NCBI RefSeq assembly: GCF_029867415.1 | Contig: NW_026705191.1 | Span: 397,265-461,264, forward strand | Reading direction: 5' to 3' | Length of the DNA stretch: 64,000 bases | From: Vicia villosa | Lineage: Eukaryota > Streptophyta > Magnoliopsida > Fabales > Fabaceae | Part shown: positions 49,433-60,715 of the stretch, in pieces | Position numbering within the stretch: the first letter of the stretch is position 1 | How the letters are laid out: the number at the start of each line of letters is the position of its first letter | Translations under genes and position numbers: made by a program | The notes under the pieces: generated by a model | The model's input: the letters and a program-made list of their open reading frames with translations, nothing else | Databases searched by the model: none | What the model was told of the DNA's origin: nothing

Positions 49433-49665
49433 CTCCCTCCGTTTTAAAATGAGTGTCGTTTTAGGGAAAAAAATTCAAAATGAATGTCATTCTCACTTTT
49501 CAATGTAGCAATGATTACTATTTTTCCAACTGTGTCCTTTAATTATTAATCTGTACACTATTTCCAACACATTAATAATAAAAGTGCTATGTCTTATGAC
49601 AACATCACTGTCTTTTTAATTCACGTGCAAAAACTTTAAACGACACGCTATTGAAACAGAGGGAG
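49433..49665. mobile_element. Stowaway MITE (ctccctccgt ends)
   Basis: Starts ctccctccgttttaaaatga and ends cgctattgaaacagagggag, the classic plant Stowaway terminal inverted repeat. TA is present on both sides (49431-49432, 49666-49667). 233 bp, non-coding. Confidence 0.9.
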
Positions 49666-49667
49666 TA

Positions 49668-50765
49668 TCTCAGATGATTTCAGTATTTTAAAAACATTTC
49701 ATATGACTAATCCTTTTACGACATTAGGTCTAATTTTAATTATAACGTTTTGACTTTTCTTTGATATTTGGATTAAGTAAAAAGGAAAAGTTAGATAAGA
49801 ATAAATGCAATTTGCTCAAAGCAAATATTGATCTGTCACAATAGAGTCCTCAATATTTACAGCTTTTGACACCTTCTCTTAATTAGCAATGATTGATATG
49901 CGCAACTATATCCATCTTTGATTAGTGCGAGAGTCGTTTTTCTTGTGGCCCATTTGATGTAAGATGCTGAAGAAAGGGCATGTATATCTTACATCAAAAT
50001 TTTCCACATGCCGATCCTTTGAAAAACATTTCATTGTGAACCTGCTATGTGCTTTTCATGCTATTTCTCACATACTTGCTAGATAAAATAAATTTAAAAA
50101 AAGCTTCGGCAGATCATAGAATATAATATAATAATAATATATACTAAATATGTATTTTATTCTACAATTTTATAAATATTTTTCATGTATTAAACTAATT
50201 TTATGAAAAATAAAATAAAATAAAAATATATTTTTTTAGAAATTTTAAAAAATTATTTTTCATGTACCAAATAACATGTCTAAGGCAAGCAAAAACGAAT
50301 TTGATTGAGTAGGATAACCTATTTTACCAAAATCAACCAAACCGTAGTCATGAGAACCCTCCTAACTTGAGGTGGCTTTAGTGCAATCATAGAGTTTTGC
50401 TATCATTCTGTCTAATTTCGAAGCATAAATTAACGATACTACTCATAAGCCATAAGAGAAAAAAAATTAAAGAAAGGTAGGAACATGTTTTCTTAAAATA
50501 TGGACCACAAAGGAAAAAAAAACACCCAAACAGAAAAGCGGTCTCTTCTGCTAACTTTGGTCCCTCCATTCAATGTATTCTGTGGGATCCATGGTCGCTG
50601 TGAGATTTGATGTTGTCCAAGCAAATATTCATATACTACTATGTCTTTAATTATTTTTTTTTTTGACAGACTATGTCTTTAATTATTAAAAACATAAAAA
50701 TTTAAATTAATTAATTAATCATTGGATTTGATTTATAAAAACCGAAATAATAAAATGCAAAACTC
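49668..50765. other. AT-rich intergenic stretch
   Basis: No gene recognised. A 60-codon frame at 50387-50569 has no domain. Confidence 0.45.
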
Positions 50766-50774
50766 TGCCTATAT

Positions 50775-51445
50775 TGTTTTTTTTTTATAACAGAGAGGGC
50801 AAAAGCCCAAAGAATAAAAAACTACACCGCAACAAATCTAGGAGTAACACTACCCCTTACATCTGCATCCAAGATATGAGTAAACAAATATGGGCAATTG
50901 GAAAAATAAATACACATATCTTCTATAGAAAAACTGTGCTTTGCCAACGCATCCGCTAGACTATTTGCTTCCCGATACGAATGAGATAAAACAACTTCCC
51001 AATCCAAATCTAATAACCTCCAGATTTCTTGAACAATAGACCTCCCAACACTTGCAGTCTGGTTTCGGCCAACAATCTCCACCACCTCAGATGAATCAAC
51101 TCTAATTTCCACCTTTGAAAAATTTAACTTCCTAGCCAGATTCAGCCCCTCAAGTAACCCCCACAACTTCACCGTTAAAGCATCTCCACGGCCAATAAAT
51201 TTAGAGAAGCCACTAAGCCACTCACCCTCACTTCCTCGGATAGCACCACCACAACCAATTAGCCCGTTGCTGCAAGTCCCATCTACATTTAAGCAGACCC
51301 AACCATCATTCGGCGCCTTCCACCCTACAAGAATAGAAATCTGGCTATCATGTTTCTTTGGATGAATGATGTTATCCTCAACCGGCATATCATTCATCAA
51401 AAGCCTGATCGCATCCGCTGCTTCCCAGGCCTCACAATATAAGCA
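50775..51445 (-). mobile_element. 5'-truncated LINE (RNase H end)
   Basis: An oligo-T run at 50778-50788 is the reversed poly(A). The insertion holds only the RNase H end of the LINE polyprotein. The right boundary lies about 51440 and no clear target duplication was found. Confidence 0.82.
50822..51400 (-). pseudogene. LINE RNase H domain, open frame but catalytic Glu lost
   Basis: A 192-codon frame without stops, extending upstream as WEAADAIRLL. Plant LINE RNase H motifs are present: LNVDGTCSNG (first Asp), CGGAIRG, WLSGFSKFIG, IRVDSSEVVE (Asp) and SLADALAKHS (Asp). At the position of the second catalytic residue (xELWG in relatives, such as KEELWGLYEGL at 21.7 kb), this copy has VKLWGLLEGL, a Glu-to-Lys change. 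It is therefore probably inactive despite the intact frame. Ends ADVRGSVTPRFVAV. Confidence 0.85.
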
Positions 51446-51656
51446 AATTGTAAAGACATTTAATGTTTCTTAATAATCATTTTAAAGATTAAATTGAATA
51501 ACAATAAATAGATTTAATGATTAAATTTATTATTAAAATATAAAGTAATAAAATGTTTCATAGAGACGTATTTATGAATTGTTTGTATTTTCAATATATT
51601 TGTATCATATGCGCAATAATATCAAGCACATTCCGTGATCAAATAGTTGTTCATAT

Positions 51657-52454
51657 CAGTGTTTTAAAAACCGGACCGGACATCAAACTGGTGAGGGTAT
51701 TGGGTCACTGGTTTATTGGTCGAACTACTTGGTCACTAGTCAAACCGCATGACTAAACCAGATTAAACTGGATAACTCGGATCAATAGACCGGTCATTAT
51801 AACAAAACTATATAGGTATAAAACTTGTCGAACCGGATAATTCAGTATCTACAAAATATAACTATCACTTAAATTTTTTGAAAATATCATATCATAAATT
51901 CAATTTTTTTGAAAATATCACATCATAAATTCACAAATTCATAATTTAAATTCACATTATAAAAGTAGGTATCACACATAACAAAATAATACAAAATTAC
52001 AAAGTTTAATTACAAACAAAGTTTAATTCCAACATAATTTAATTGAATAGTTTATAACAAAATAACTCCATTGTCTATTAAATTTAGTTTCAAAGAGGAA
52101 AAATTCTTACAATGTTGGGATCTCCTTCTTTAACATCAAAATCATCTACAACAAAATGAACCGCATCTGCAACATCTTTGCCGTCAATAATATCATTACT
52201 TTATTGTTTATTTTATTGTTGATTTTTTAAAATAAAAAAACAATTTTTCAAAAAAAACAAAAAAAACAATCAATTTAAAAAAAAACAAAAAACAAAACTA
52301 AAATGCAATTAAACCACCGGTTTTTCTGGTTTTTCCAGTTTACACCGGTTTTTACCGGTTCGTACCGGTTCAATGGCATATCCGATCCAATAGTTGAACC
52401 AGACCGGTTACCTGACCAGTTCCCGGTTCAACCGGTCCGGTTTTTTAAACACTA
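51657..52454. mobile_element. 798-bp hAT-type element, perfect 8-bp TSD
   Basis: Starts cagtgttttaaaaaccggac and ends (inverted) tagtgtttaaaaaaccggac, both followed by cgg. gttcatat flanks both sides (51649-51656, 52455-52462). Subterminal regions repeat accggt many times. A short coding-like remnant on the minus strand (GKDVADAVHFVVDDFDVKEG, ~52170) may be the C-terminal end of a transposase; this is weak. Confidence 0.9.
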
Positions 52455-52462
52455 GTTCATAT

Positions 52463-53586
52463 GATATTTTCGTTTTAAGAAAATTGACTCTCACATAATT
52501 GAAATATATCTCTGACACATTCATTTTAGCAAATTTTAATTTTTTAAAGACCAATTACCTCGAAATTGAGGAGAAAAGTAGCAACTTTTATTGTTTTAGC
52601 GCCTTTTAATTAAGTATCAATTGTTGCCGCCCATTTATAAAGTAACACTGGTTAAGATATTGTCAACTCCTCAATCTACACGAAGAATCAGTGATCCACG
52701 TGAAACCCTCGTCAGCCAACCAAAATGTGAATGCCACAACGATCCATCTTAGATGCAAAGTCCTAATATGTAAATTTAACGTAATGAAAAGAATGATAAT
52801 AAAAATAGTTGCATACAACACCATTCTATAGGATGAACTTCAAGAGAAGAAACATGTTTAAAGGTTTAGTCTTTAATGTAATCCCTTCTCTTTTAAATTG
52901 CTTGTTAAAAATGTTTAACGTGAGTTCGGAAAATATGTATTTAACTTAGTAATGTTAGTTGTTATTGTTATGTCAAGTAAAATGTTTAATGTTGTTGTTA
53001 TTATTGTTTTTGTGGTTAAGATTTAATTTTTAAAGGTTCTATTGATTTTGTTGTTGTTTTTGTTGTTAAACGTTAAAGGATTCTATTGATTTATTTTTTG
53101 TTGTTGTTGCTGAAATTTAAAGTTTAAAGATTTTATTTATTTTGTTGTTGTTGTCGATGTTGTTGATGAGGCAGAAGATTTAGAACTGAAGATCAAACCC
53201 ATGATCAGTGCCATTTTCCCCTCAGTTATTCAAAATTTGAGGGATAAAATGACTGGTTTTCATGTAGCTATGCTTACCTATTATAAATGAATCTAGAGAC
53301 ATTTCCATATAAAGTAGAATCAATAACAAATCCAGCATGTCCTTCGATAAATCTACTCATATCATTACCATGAGCACCAATGTCAAAGAAGAAACACAAA
53401 CCAACTAAAAGCAGGAAACTACATGTTGAAATAAATCCGACCTTTCTTGCCTTTTGTGTACCTCCTTCTTTGCTATAACTTCTCCAATATACTCACACAC
53501 GAATGTTCCATGGAAAATATCCTTGCCAACCCTTACTCCTCACCCATAAGCACAAATCATGATTGTAAACATGTTAATAAGTCTAT
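52463..53586. other. AT-rich intergenic stretch with ttg triplet runs
   Basis: No gene recognised. ttgttgttattgtt-like low-complexity runs occur at 52960-53165. Confidence 0.45.
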
Positions 53587-53936
53587 TGAGTATTAGGAAG
53601 ATCCTAAAAGTCTCATATTAATTGGAGATAGAACATTGAAAGAGTGTATATAGAGGGACACTCCTCACCTTACTAACCGGTTTTGTAAGTATGAGTTAAG
53701 TCAAACTCTAATATGATATTAGAGCCTATCGATCGGATCATGGGTCGCCCACCGTTAATATCCACGCACCAAACCCCAAAAGAGTGTTGGACAGTGCTGG
53801 ACGTGAGGGGGTGTATTAGGAAGATCCTAAAAGTCCCACATTGGTTGGAGATAGAGCATTGAAAGAATATATATAGAGGGACACTCCTCACCTTACCAAC
53901 CGATTTTGTAAGGATGAGTTAGGTCAAACTCTAATA
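53587..53936 (+). mobile_element. 350-bp TRIM retrotransposon
   Basis: Two direct repeats (53587-53713 and 53812-53936, ~125 bp, about 90% alike; phrase tattaggaagatcctaaaag) border a 98-base interior. The interior begins tgatattagagcc, a decayed iMet primer site (TGGTATCAGAGC with two C-to-T type changes). It ends gacgtgagggggtgt, a polypurine tract plus LTR start. This is the structure of a terminal-repeat retrotransposon in miniature. It has no coding capacity. Target duplication not resolved. Confidence 0.88.
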
Positions 53937-54022
53937 TCGACTAATATCGAATATATCAAAAGAAGAAGAGTGGCAACCTTTTCCTTTGTTTCAAATATAT
54001 CTTTTGTATTATCAAGACCATT

Positions 54023-54600
54023 ATTTTTTTTATATAAGCAAGAGATTATATTAAAGTGAGTACAAGGGTATTCAACCCGAATATAAAGAAAAGAGACTGG
54101 ATTACATCTACACAACAAACGGATTGGCCATCCAAATAGTAATAGACAGATTAAACTGACCGAAAGAACTGTCATAGAGTCAATCCCAAGCTAAAGATTT
54201 TGCTATAGAGACTATCTCATGACACAATTTTCTCCCACCGTTGAACAAAGTGTCATTTCGAATTAATCAGATATCCCCGCACGACATATAACCAAATAAT
54301 ATGTCTACAAATATTATTCCTATCCCTTCTCCTTAAAACAAAATCAAACAACATAAAATGGGAATAGAAGAAGAAGTAGTAGAAACATTTCCAACTATCC
54401 AATCCAAAACAAAAATCCAAACCTCAAAACCAACACTACAAGATATAAATAGATGGTAGTGCATTTTTTCAAGGCCGGGGCATAACGGACAAACAAGATT
54501 ATGCACGCCTGAGATGACTCTTTTCTTATCGGAAAGGTATATATGATCAATCATTCCATGACAACATGTCGAAGAGGAGCAAGAACATCTCATTTGCAGG
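54023..54600 (-). pseudogene. LINE 3' fragment with zf-RVT end
   Basis: The minus strand frame from 54593 reads HGMIDHIYLSDKKRVISGV, then CPLCPGLEKMHYHLFISC and SVGFEVWIFVLDWIVG, a zf-RVT zinc finger. After 54333 come more broken frames toward an oligo-T run at 54026-54034 (reversed poly(A)). No RNase H domain follows, unlike the other LINEs here, so it is a separate subfamily. Confidence 0.72.
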
Positions 54601-54793
54601 CTCTCGTAATAAAAAACAGGTTAAATACTTAAATATTGTTAAAATAATTATAGGGATAATTTTTTTTGTTTTTCAAACAAAGAAACATTCGGTAAAAGTT
54701 AAATACCTCATGATTATGAGTAGGAAATCGATCGAGCATTTGTTTTGTCACATTGGAAAAACTTTTCCAAGGCCTAGGAAGATTTACATATTG

Positions 54794-55438
54794 CTATTTC
54801 TCAAAAAGAGAAATGATAATTTCTTGATCCAATACACAAATCACTGGAGTTGATTCCTTCCTGAAGCTTATGTCATCACATAGAACTATAGCCTTTTGCA
54901 ACGAGCCCGATTTTAATGAGTGTGGACTAGCGACAGAGTGGATCTCATCCTGATGCAAATTCTCAAGAATTTCTCTCTCACGACAATCTTCTGACACCTT
55001 CAAACAAAGTCTTTGTGGCAAGCATCCATATTTCTCCTTCAGTGAAGCCTTGAGATTTACTTCGCAGGAAGTTGGGGAAGCAATCGATAAAATATTGGGA
55101 TTGCTAGGCTGAGGTTCTTCCAAAGAAGCTTCGCTTTCATGCTCAATCATATTAAGAGAATCATCATCATTTGAGAAAGTTAGTTATTTAGGAGATTTTG
55201 ATACCTTAAATTCCGAACGGTGAAAGGACTTGACATACAACAAGAACTCTTCCATATTTCCAAAATTACCACCACCACAAGCATTACATTCTAAATGCAA
55301 GCAGTGTTGAATAAACTGCACATGATGCCTATTCTGAACATGCGATTCCAATAGTTTCTTGTTGGTGAAGGAATTAAGATAAATTGCACAAGCATAACTC
55401 ATGAATAACCAATATGCTTCCCTTTCATGATTTTCCAT
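54794..55438 (-). pseudogene. SUVR5-like fragment: zinc-finger and pre-SET-proximal part
   Basis: The frame opens EREAYWLFMSYACAIYLNSF (55420) and continues ESHVQNRHHVQFIQHCLHLE and CNACGGGNFGNMEEF. This resembles the C2H2 region of plant SUVR5 histone H3K9 methyltransferases. The motif that should be CxxC is CAIY, and a His of the next finger is Tyr (LLYVKSFH), so zinc ligands are lost. An in-frame TAA at 55184 follows, then SCEVNLKASLKEKYGCLPQR and VLCDDISFRKESTPVICVLD, which match the segment before the pre-SET domain. The frame ends at 54794, and no pre-SET or SET domain follows. I call it a truncated pseudogene; identification is from memory of the family. Confidence 0.65.
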
Positions 55439-55599
55439 CCAATTAGGTTACAATTACAAAGTGATTGGTCATCAGGAGATTCTTCAAAACATACCATACA
55501 CTTTAATTGCATTATCATTATCATTACCATTAATACTAGTAGTTGTATAAATTCTAAACCACCATTAAAATATAAGCTTAGGAATTATAATTCACCTTT

Positions 55600-55870
55600 T
55601 GCAGTCGTTGAACCAATCCTCCAAGATCTGAATAACTTTGACAAGCAGAAGCTTCCATAGCAAACTGCTTCCAAATCATCACGTCGCGAGCATCTTCTAT
55701 CAAAGCCTATATGTACTACAAATAAATTAAGCAAAAAAATATTTCATACTACATAAATATGAAATGTATTACGACAAGAAAGAACATACATGAGAATGAA
55801 TTTGTTCAACAATATTGATCATTTCAACGAGGATGTTTTCCATTGTAAACCATCGAGCAATAAAAAAGTT
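55600..55870 (-). pseudogene. SUVR5-like exon fragments
   Basis: On the minus strand ARWFTMENILVEMINIVEQ (~55865-55790) is followed, after an intron-like gap, by ALIEDARDVMIWKQFAMEAS and SDLGGLVQRLQKV (55708-55600), ending at a GTGAAT donor-like site. Both match consecutive parts of the SUVR5 region before the zinc fingers. The segment 55754-55867 is a diverged duplicate of 58077-58190. Confidence 0.6.
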
Positions 55871-57780
55871 ATCATATAAAACATGTTTCACAAATTATTC
55901 TTACAAATCCTTAAACAGCATCACAAATACTTATTTCACAAACCGAAAAACTCAAAATTAATGTGTTCCTTCTTGTTAGAAATTTGGATAAAAATAAACA
56001 TTAACCAATATGCCATGAACATAAAGTTAACAATTATATTTTAACAGACACATAAATATCTGTACTTGAACCAACTGTTCCGAAAATGATAATTGTTGCA
56101 TGGGAGGAGCATCCATTATCAGTAATGGATTGCCATTGAGTTCATTGTCCCATATAGTAAAATATCTGGTTCGCAATTTTCAATACATACAAGCTCATCC
56201 ATGTTTGTATTTCTCCAAGCTAAATATCACCGTTCCTATATAGATCATTGCATGAAAAAAGTTAGACAATCTAGTTTTTAATGGAAGCTGCAAAGTGTAT
56301 CAAAGAATATATAAAACATGTAAGGGATGCAGTTAATGTACCGTAAAGAAATGAGGGGGAAAATTTATGTATAAGTGACTTGAGTACTATGGGAGTGATG
56401 AGTGAAGTGGGTGAGAAAAAAATATTCTTTTAAATTTGTAAGAAAAATGTTTAAATGTAAGATATGCAATTGAAGATTTTCAACCATTTATTATTTTATC
56501 TTTGACTAGATTAAATATTTAAATGTTTAAATGTCTTTGACAAGATTTAGTTTTTTTTTGTTTTTCTTTTTTATTATTTTTTTTTCTATTTTTATGGGTT
56601 TTGTTTTGGTAAAATCTAAATCTAAAAAGAAATTATTAAAATTCAACCTTTAAACTTTTGATTATTGAATATGGCACAAAACCAAGTTGCGTCGTGGTGG
56701 TAACCTAAAACACAATGATAAATTCTAATCATATCTATACTATGAAAAATTTATCAAAGACCTAATCTAAATTTAGAAAAATACGCATATTAAAAGATAA
56801 TTAAAAATAATTAAAAGAAACCTATAGTTGAATAGATATAAAATTTGCTAGATATTAGATTGATATCCAATTTAATAACCAAAACACTACAGGTGAATAA
56901 TGAAATTTGCCTTGACATCAATCCACTACAAGTGAATATTAGATCTATTGACAAAACATTAATTCCCAACAAACTATCTACGTCTACCATTATATATCTT
57001 TTTTGTGAAAACATTTGCCTCTCAAGATAATGAAATTTTAGAACTTCAAAAAACTTGAAAAAGTTCTCAATGATGAATTTTAAGTGCATAAAAAATATTT
57101 TCAACGTTTAGAACTAATATTTCTTTAGTTGAAACAGATATCTCTTTAGATGTTTTTTGCATACGGTCCTTAGAACTTTAAAATGATGAGCACAAAATGT
57201 ATCCAATAGGATTTGAATTAGAGTAGAGATGTGTTGTTCTCCAAGAACAACAACTACTATAATAACATTGCATTTCTTGTATTAATGTAATTTAATATTC
57301 TATGTAAACAATATTAACGTTAAAAAAAAACTTATACACCTTTTACCTCAGTTTTTGTCAGAAACCGAGGATATTATTTTGGCGTGATAATTGAGAAAAT
57401 TGATCACCGTCCTTAAACAAATATGTGTCGTCAATTTTATAAGTATCAATGCTCAAGACACTTATATTAGTGATTTACATGAAGCCTAACAAAACAAACA
57501 TCCAGTATAAAAGCATTCTGAATATCAATAATTGTTAATGAATCATATATATAACATGAAAACTTTAAAGCGTAATTTTTTTTTTGTAAAGTTCTTTATG
57601 ATGGATTGCAAGAGTAGAAAATAAATTGTGTTTAAGGTTTATGTTCTTCAATAATAATTTTCTTTTATGGTGTTCTTCAATAATCATATATTCGATTTTT
57701 TTTAGAATAACCACTATTTTCAAAAAAAAAAAATTAACGTAAATAACCAACGTTTAAAAAAAATTACATAAATGACCATT
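55871..57780. other. Intron-like or inserted AT-rich DNA between SUVR5-like fragments
   Basis: No exon or bounded element was identified. A frame at 56811-57104 on the minus strand contains two related segments (ccactacaagtgaatattag/cactacaggtgaataatgaa) but no known domain. Confidence 0.4.
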
Positions 57781-57802
57781 TTTTCACTCATTTTACACAT
57801 TA

Positions 57803-57861
57803 TCGCCATCCTAGGTGGCGAATACACCTAAAAAACACCAATTCGCCACCCCATGTGGCGA
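57803..57861. repeat. tcgcca...tggcga palindromic word pair
   Basis: tcgccatcctaggtggcga (57803-57821) and tcgccaccccatgtggcga (57843-57861) lie 40 bases apart, and gtggcggttcaac follows near 57895. Spacing and symmetry resemble the PMD-element arrays with a different word. No PMD coding remnant is visible nearby. Confidence 0.6.
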
Positions 57862-58092
57862 CAACACTTAAATTTTTTTTTTTTTTTATAAATTGTGGCG
57901 GTTCAACACTTAAGGTTTATGCATCATCAGGTACACACAATGGATCTAGCGCGTCCGACTTATTCAAGTTGCACATCAACCTTAAGTTTCTGATTTCCAG
58001 ATTCCTAACTCCAAAACCTTTCGACAATGACTTGATATGAAACTACTTGTTGTGCCCAGAAAATATTACCAAGTACCTAAATATGAAATGTA

Positions 58093-58316
58093 TTATGACC
58101 AGAAAGAATATACATCTGAATAAATTTGTTCAACAATATTGATCATTTCAACGACGAGGTTTTGTATTATAAACCGTCGAGTAATAGTCAAGTCTTGTAC
58201 AATTTTTAACCCATCTTGATGAGTTTCATTTGCTAAAGGCTGAGGAAATTCATTAATTGTTCGACCAAAATGCATTTTATCGCAAGAGTATCCTTTGTGT
58301 GCGGAGAAAATATGAT
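58093..58316 (-). pseudogene. SUVR5-like fragment, upstream exon
   Basis: The minus strand reads FSPHTKDTLAIKCILV (58316-58270), then shifts frame to RTINEFPQPLANETHQDGLK and IVQDLTITRRFIIQNLVVEM, ending INIVEQIYSDV. It is collinear with the SUVR5 part that precedes ALIEDARDVMIW at 55.7 kb. The frameshift and the duplicated 3' part show that it is decayed. Confidence 0.6.
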
Positions 58317-58351
58317 GAAATATTTGTTTTGATTATCATGAAGTGGTTTGT

Positions 58352-58808
58352 ATTTTTAATGGAGGGGATGGGAGGGGAGAGAATATTGATAATGGAATGT
58401 GTTTGGTTCAATTTTTAGGAGTGGAGGGTGAAGAGCAAAATTCCTCCAAATCACATTTTTTACGTCCTCCGAATCGGGGGATTCGGAGGAGAGGGGAGGG
58501 AATGTGACTTTTGATATTTAATAAATTAATATATTTACTAAAATATCCTTAGTTTTATTTTATTATTTCAAATTTTTTATTTTCTTTATGTTCCTGCTTT
58601 TCTTTTTTGTGATTTTTCTCTATTGCTTCCATCAATTTATTATAATTATTCTTCATCTTCAAAATAAAATTTATAATCACTGTATTTTTTTTATATTTTA
58701 TTATAATTTTTATTTTTATTTGTATTTATGTTAATTTTTTAAAATTTTGTTATGTATTCTATTAAATTGTATTTTAATATAAAATTTCAAACCATTCATT
58801 TATTTGTT

Positions 58809-58880
<72 letters not shown>

Positions 58881-59259
58881 TAATAAGTTATTTTATGTAT
58901 TCAAAAGTTGTTATCAACACATAGTTTATTTTGTGTCTGAGAGTTATAATATGTATCAAGTGTACTCAATTTTTTTTTTTAACGTTATGTGTTAAGTTAT
59001 GATTTTTTAATCACTCAATATTATAAATATTATTTTCAAAAAAGTATTTATAAAATTTTCACCTTTGAATATTATATCACATATATAGAATTATAAGGAT
59101 AAAAATGTAAATTATTAATTAAATCCCTCCCCTCCCCTTGTGAACCAAACATAATTTTAACCAAAATCCCTCACCTCTCCTCCCCTGCTCTCTCGTTTGA
59201 ACCAAACATATATATAATTTAAAAAAATCTCTTCCCCTCTTCCCTCCCCTCCATTAAAA
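58352..59259. mobile_element. Fold-back element with purine-rich arms
   Basis: The left arm ttttaatggaggggatggga has an inverted counterpart ttttaatggaggggagggaa at the right. Inside both arms are gtttggttcaa/ttgaaccaaac and gagg(g/a)gagg repeats. The strands are strongly purine/pyrimidine-skewed, with runs like ggggatgggagggg. An (AT)n tract is at 58812-58876. Non-coding. A further gagggggagatgagg module lies outside the right arm to ~59300, so the true end may be farther out. Confidence 0.65.
58812..58876. repeat. (AT)n microsatellite
   Basis: A 65-base AT dinucleotide tract in the middle of the fold-back element. Confidence 0.95.
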
Positions 59260-59444
59260 CTCCTCATCTCCCCCTCATTTGAATCAAACAGACCCTCCAT
59301 TAGACTCTCGTTGTTGTATTGTTGGGTTTCTTTCCGTTTTTTGTCTTTTTATTATATATAAATATCTATTTTGCCTCTAAAATATTGGTATTATATAGTA
59401 CAATTTTTCAAAGGATGATTTCTATTTCAAGTGATGGATTTAGC

Positions 59445-59640
59445 TTGAAAAGAGTCGTCTCAAGTTTTTAGAGGTCGTGTGTTATTTAATCATAGTTTAG
59501 CCATGGCAAAATAAATAGAGGCCATACTTAATCATAATTTAACTTAACAAATATTTTATGAGACCCTATTTAATTATAGTTTAACCTAGATAATTTTGAG
59601 ACCTTGTACGGCAGTCTGCCTTGCACGCGACGGACATAAC
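59445..59640. mobile_element. hAT-like remnant (low confidence)
   Basis: agagtcgtctcaagttttta, then gaggtcgtgtg at the left and gagaccttgtacggcagtct, then gccttgcacgcgacgg at the right. This echoes the gtctcaaac...gaggccc / gaggccctgtgcagtgg ends of the hAT at 29763-31276. No target duplication found. Confidence 0.35.
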
Positions 59641-60510
59641 TTGAAACATGTAGGACAAGTGTAGTAGTATTGTCTCTTGATTAAAGGTTTGAGATCATTA
59701 ATTACTTGAAACTTTTAATTTCACAAAATGTTGATTTTACAAATGCCAACATGGAGGGAGCGAATATGTAATGAGCTATTTTAAAGGTAAAGATATTGTG
59801 AACATATATGCGTGAATATGACATGGTTGCAGTTGTTTCGGGAAAAAAATGACAAGATTTTCATGATTTCTACACTACTCATCTAGAAGATTATCACCTT
59901 GTATTACAAAGGATATTTATGTCTCCCTTTCTTTCTTTTAGTACACACTTTCAAGACACCACACAATGTGTTTGTTGTCTACCCAGCTAGGTAAGGAATC
60001 TTATTCATTTGGTTGCCTTTTTTATACACAGATCCCCCTGGGGTTTGATAAAATTGTTGTAAAATGTCTCTTTTTGTTTGAATTGTGTTTACCATTTGTT
60101 AAATGAAAGATTAAGGAGGGTAATGCTATTTTTAAAGGGATGTCATTTGTATCTATTGACAAATGATTCTATTTTATTATTCTATATAATATAGAAAAGG
60201 CTTTCTTTAGAATAGTCTTGGTTTTGTATGACACAATATTTTTAGTTATATTTACTGTTACATTTTTATTATTACTCAATATAAATTTTAGGTATTGTGT
60301 TATCTTTTGAATTATAGTTGTAGAATGAAACTAAGTTCAATGCTGGATAAATTTTGCTTATATGTAGGGGAAAAAATGAAAAAAATACTATTATAAAAAT
60401 AAAATCTTCTTAGGTCGGTTAGTAATGAACGAATTTAACCAGTTATTTATCTACTAATGTATATATAAGTCAGTGTTTATTAACAAAAACCCTTGTCTAA
60501 TGATTAATTA
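59641..60510. other. Intergenic stretch
   Basis: No gene or bounded element was recognised. Confidence 0.45.
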
Positions 60511-60514
60511 CACT

Positions 60515-60715
60515 AGCGATTTTAGCAGAAAGCGCTGTCTAAAGATGTCTAACACCAGCGCTTTCAGCGGAAAGCACAGCCTAATGATGTCTTACACCAG
60601 CGCTTTTATCCGAAACTGCTGCCTAAAAAGGACTTATGCTAACGCTTTAAACAAAAAGAGCTGTCTAAAGTGAACTTAAGCCAACACTTTTATATTAAAA
60701 AGAGCACTGGCTATA
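60515..60715. repeat. 42-bp tandem array with agcgcttt/aaagcgct palindromes
   Basis: About 4.5 units of 42 bases. The second reads gcgctttcagcggaaagcac, then agcctaatgatgtcttacacca. Within a unit, gcgcttt and aaagcg(c/a) form a hairpin followed by a(g/c)nctaa. Because 42 is a multiple of three the array gives a repetitive 66-codon open frame that I do not regard as a gene. Similar agcgctttt...aaaagcgctgtctaagg words are, to my recollection, repeated in legume transposon ends. Confidence 0.8.

Noticed and set aside
60473..60673. 66-codon frame with 14-residue repeats
   Set aside because: Arises because the 42-bp tandem unit is a multiple of three; the units are built on DNA palindromes and have no protein domain.
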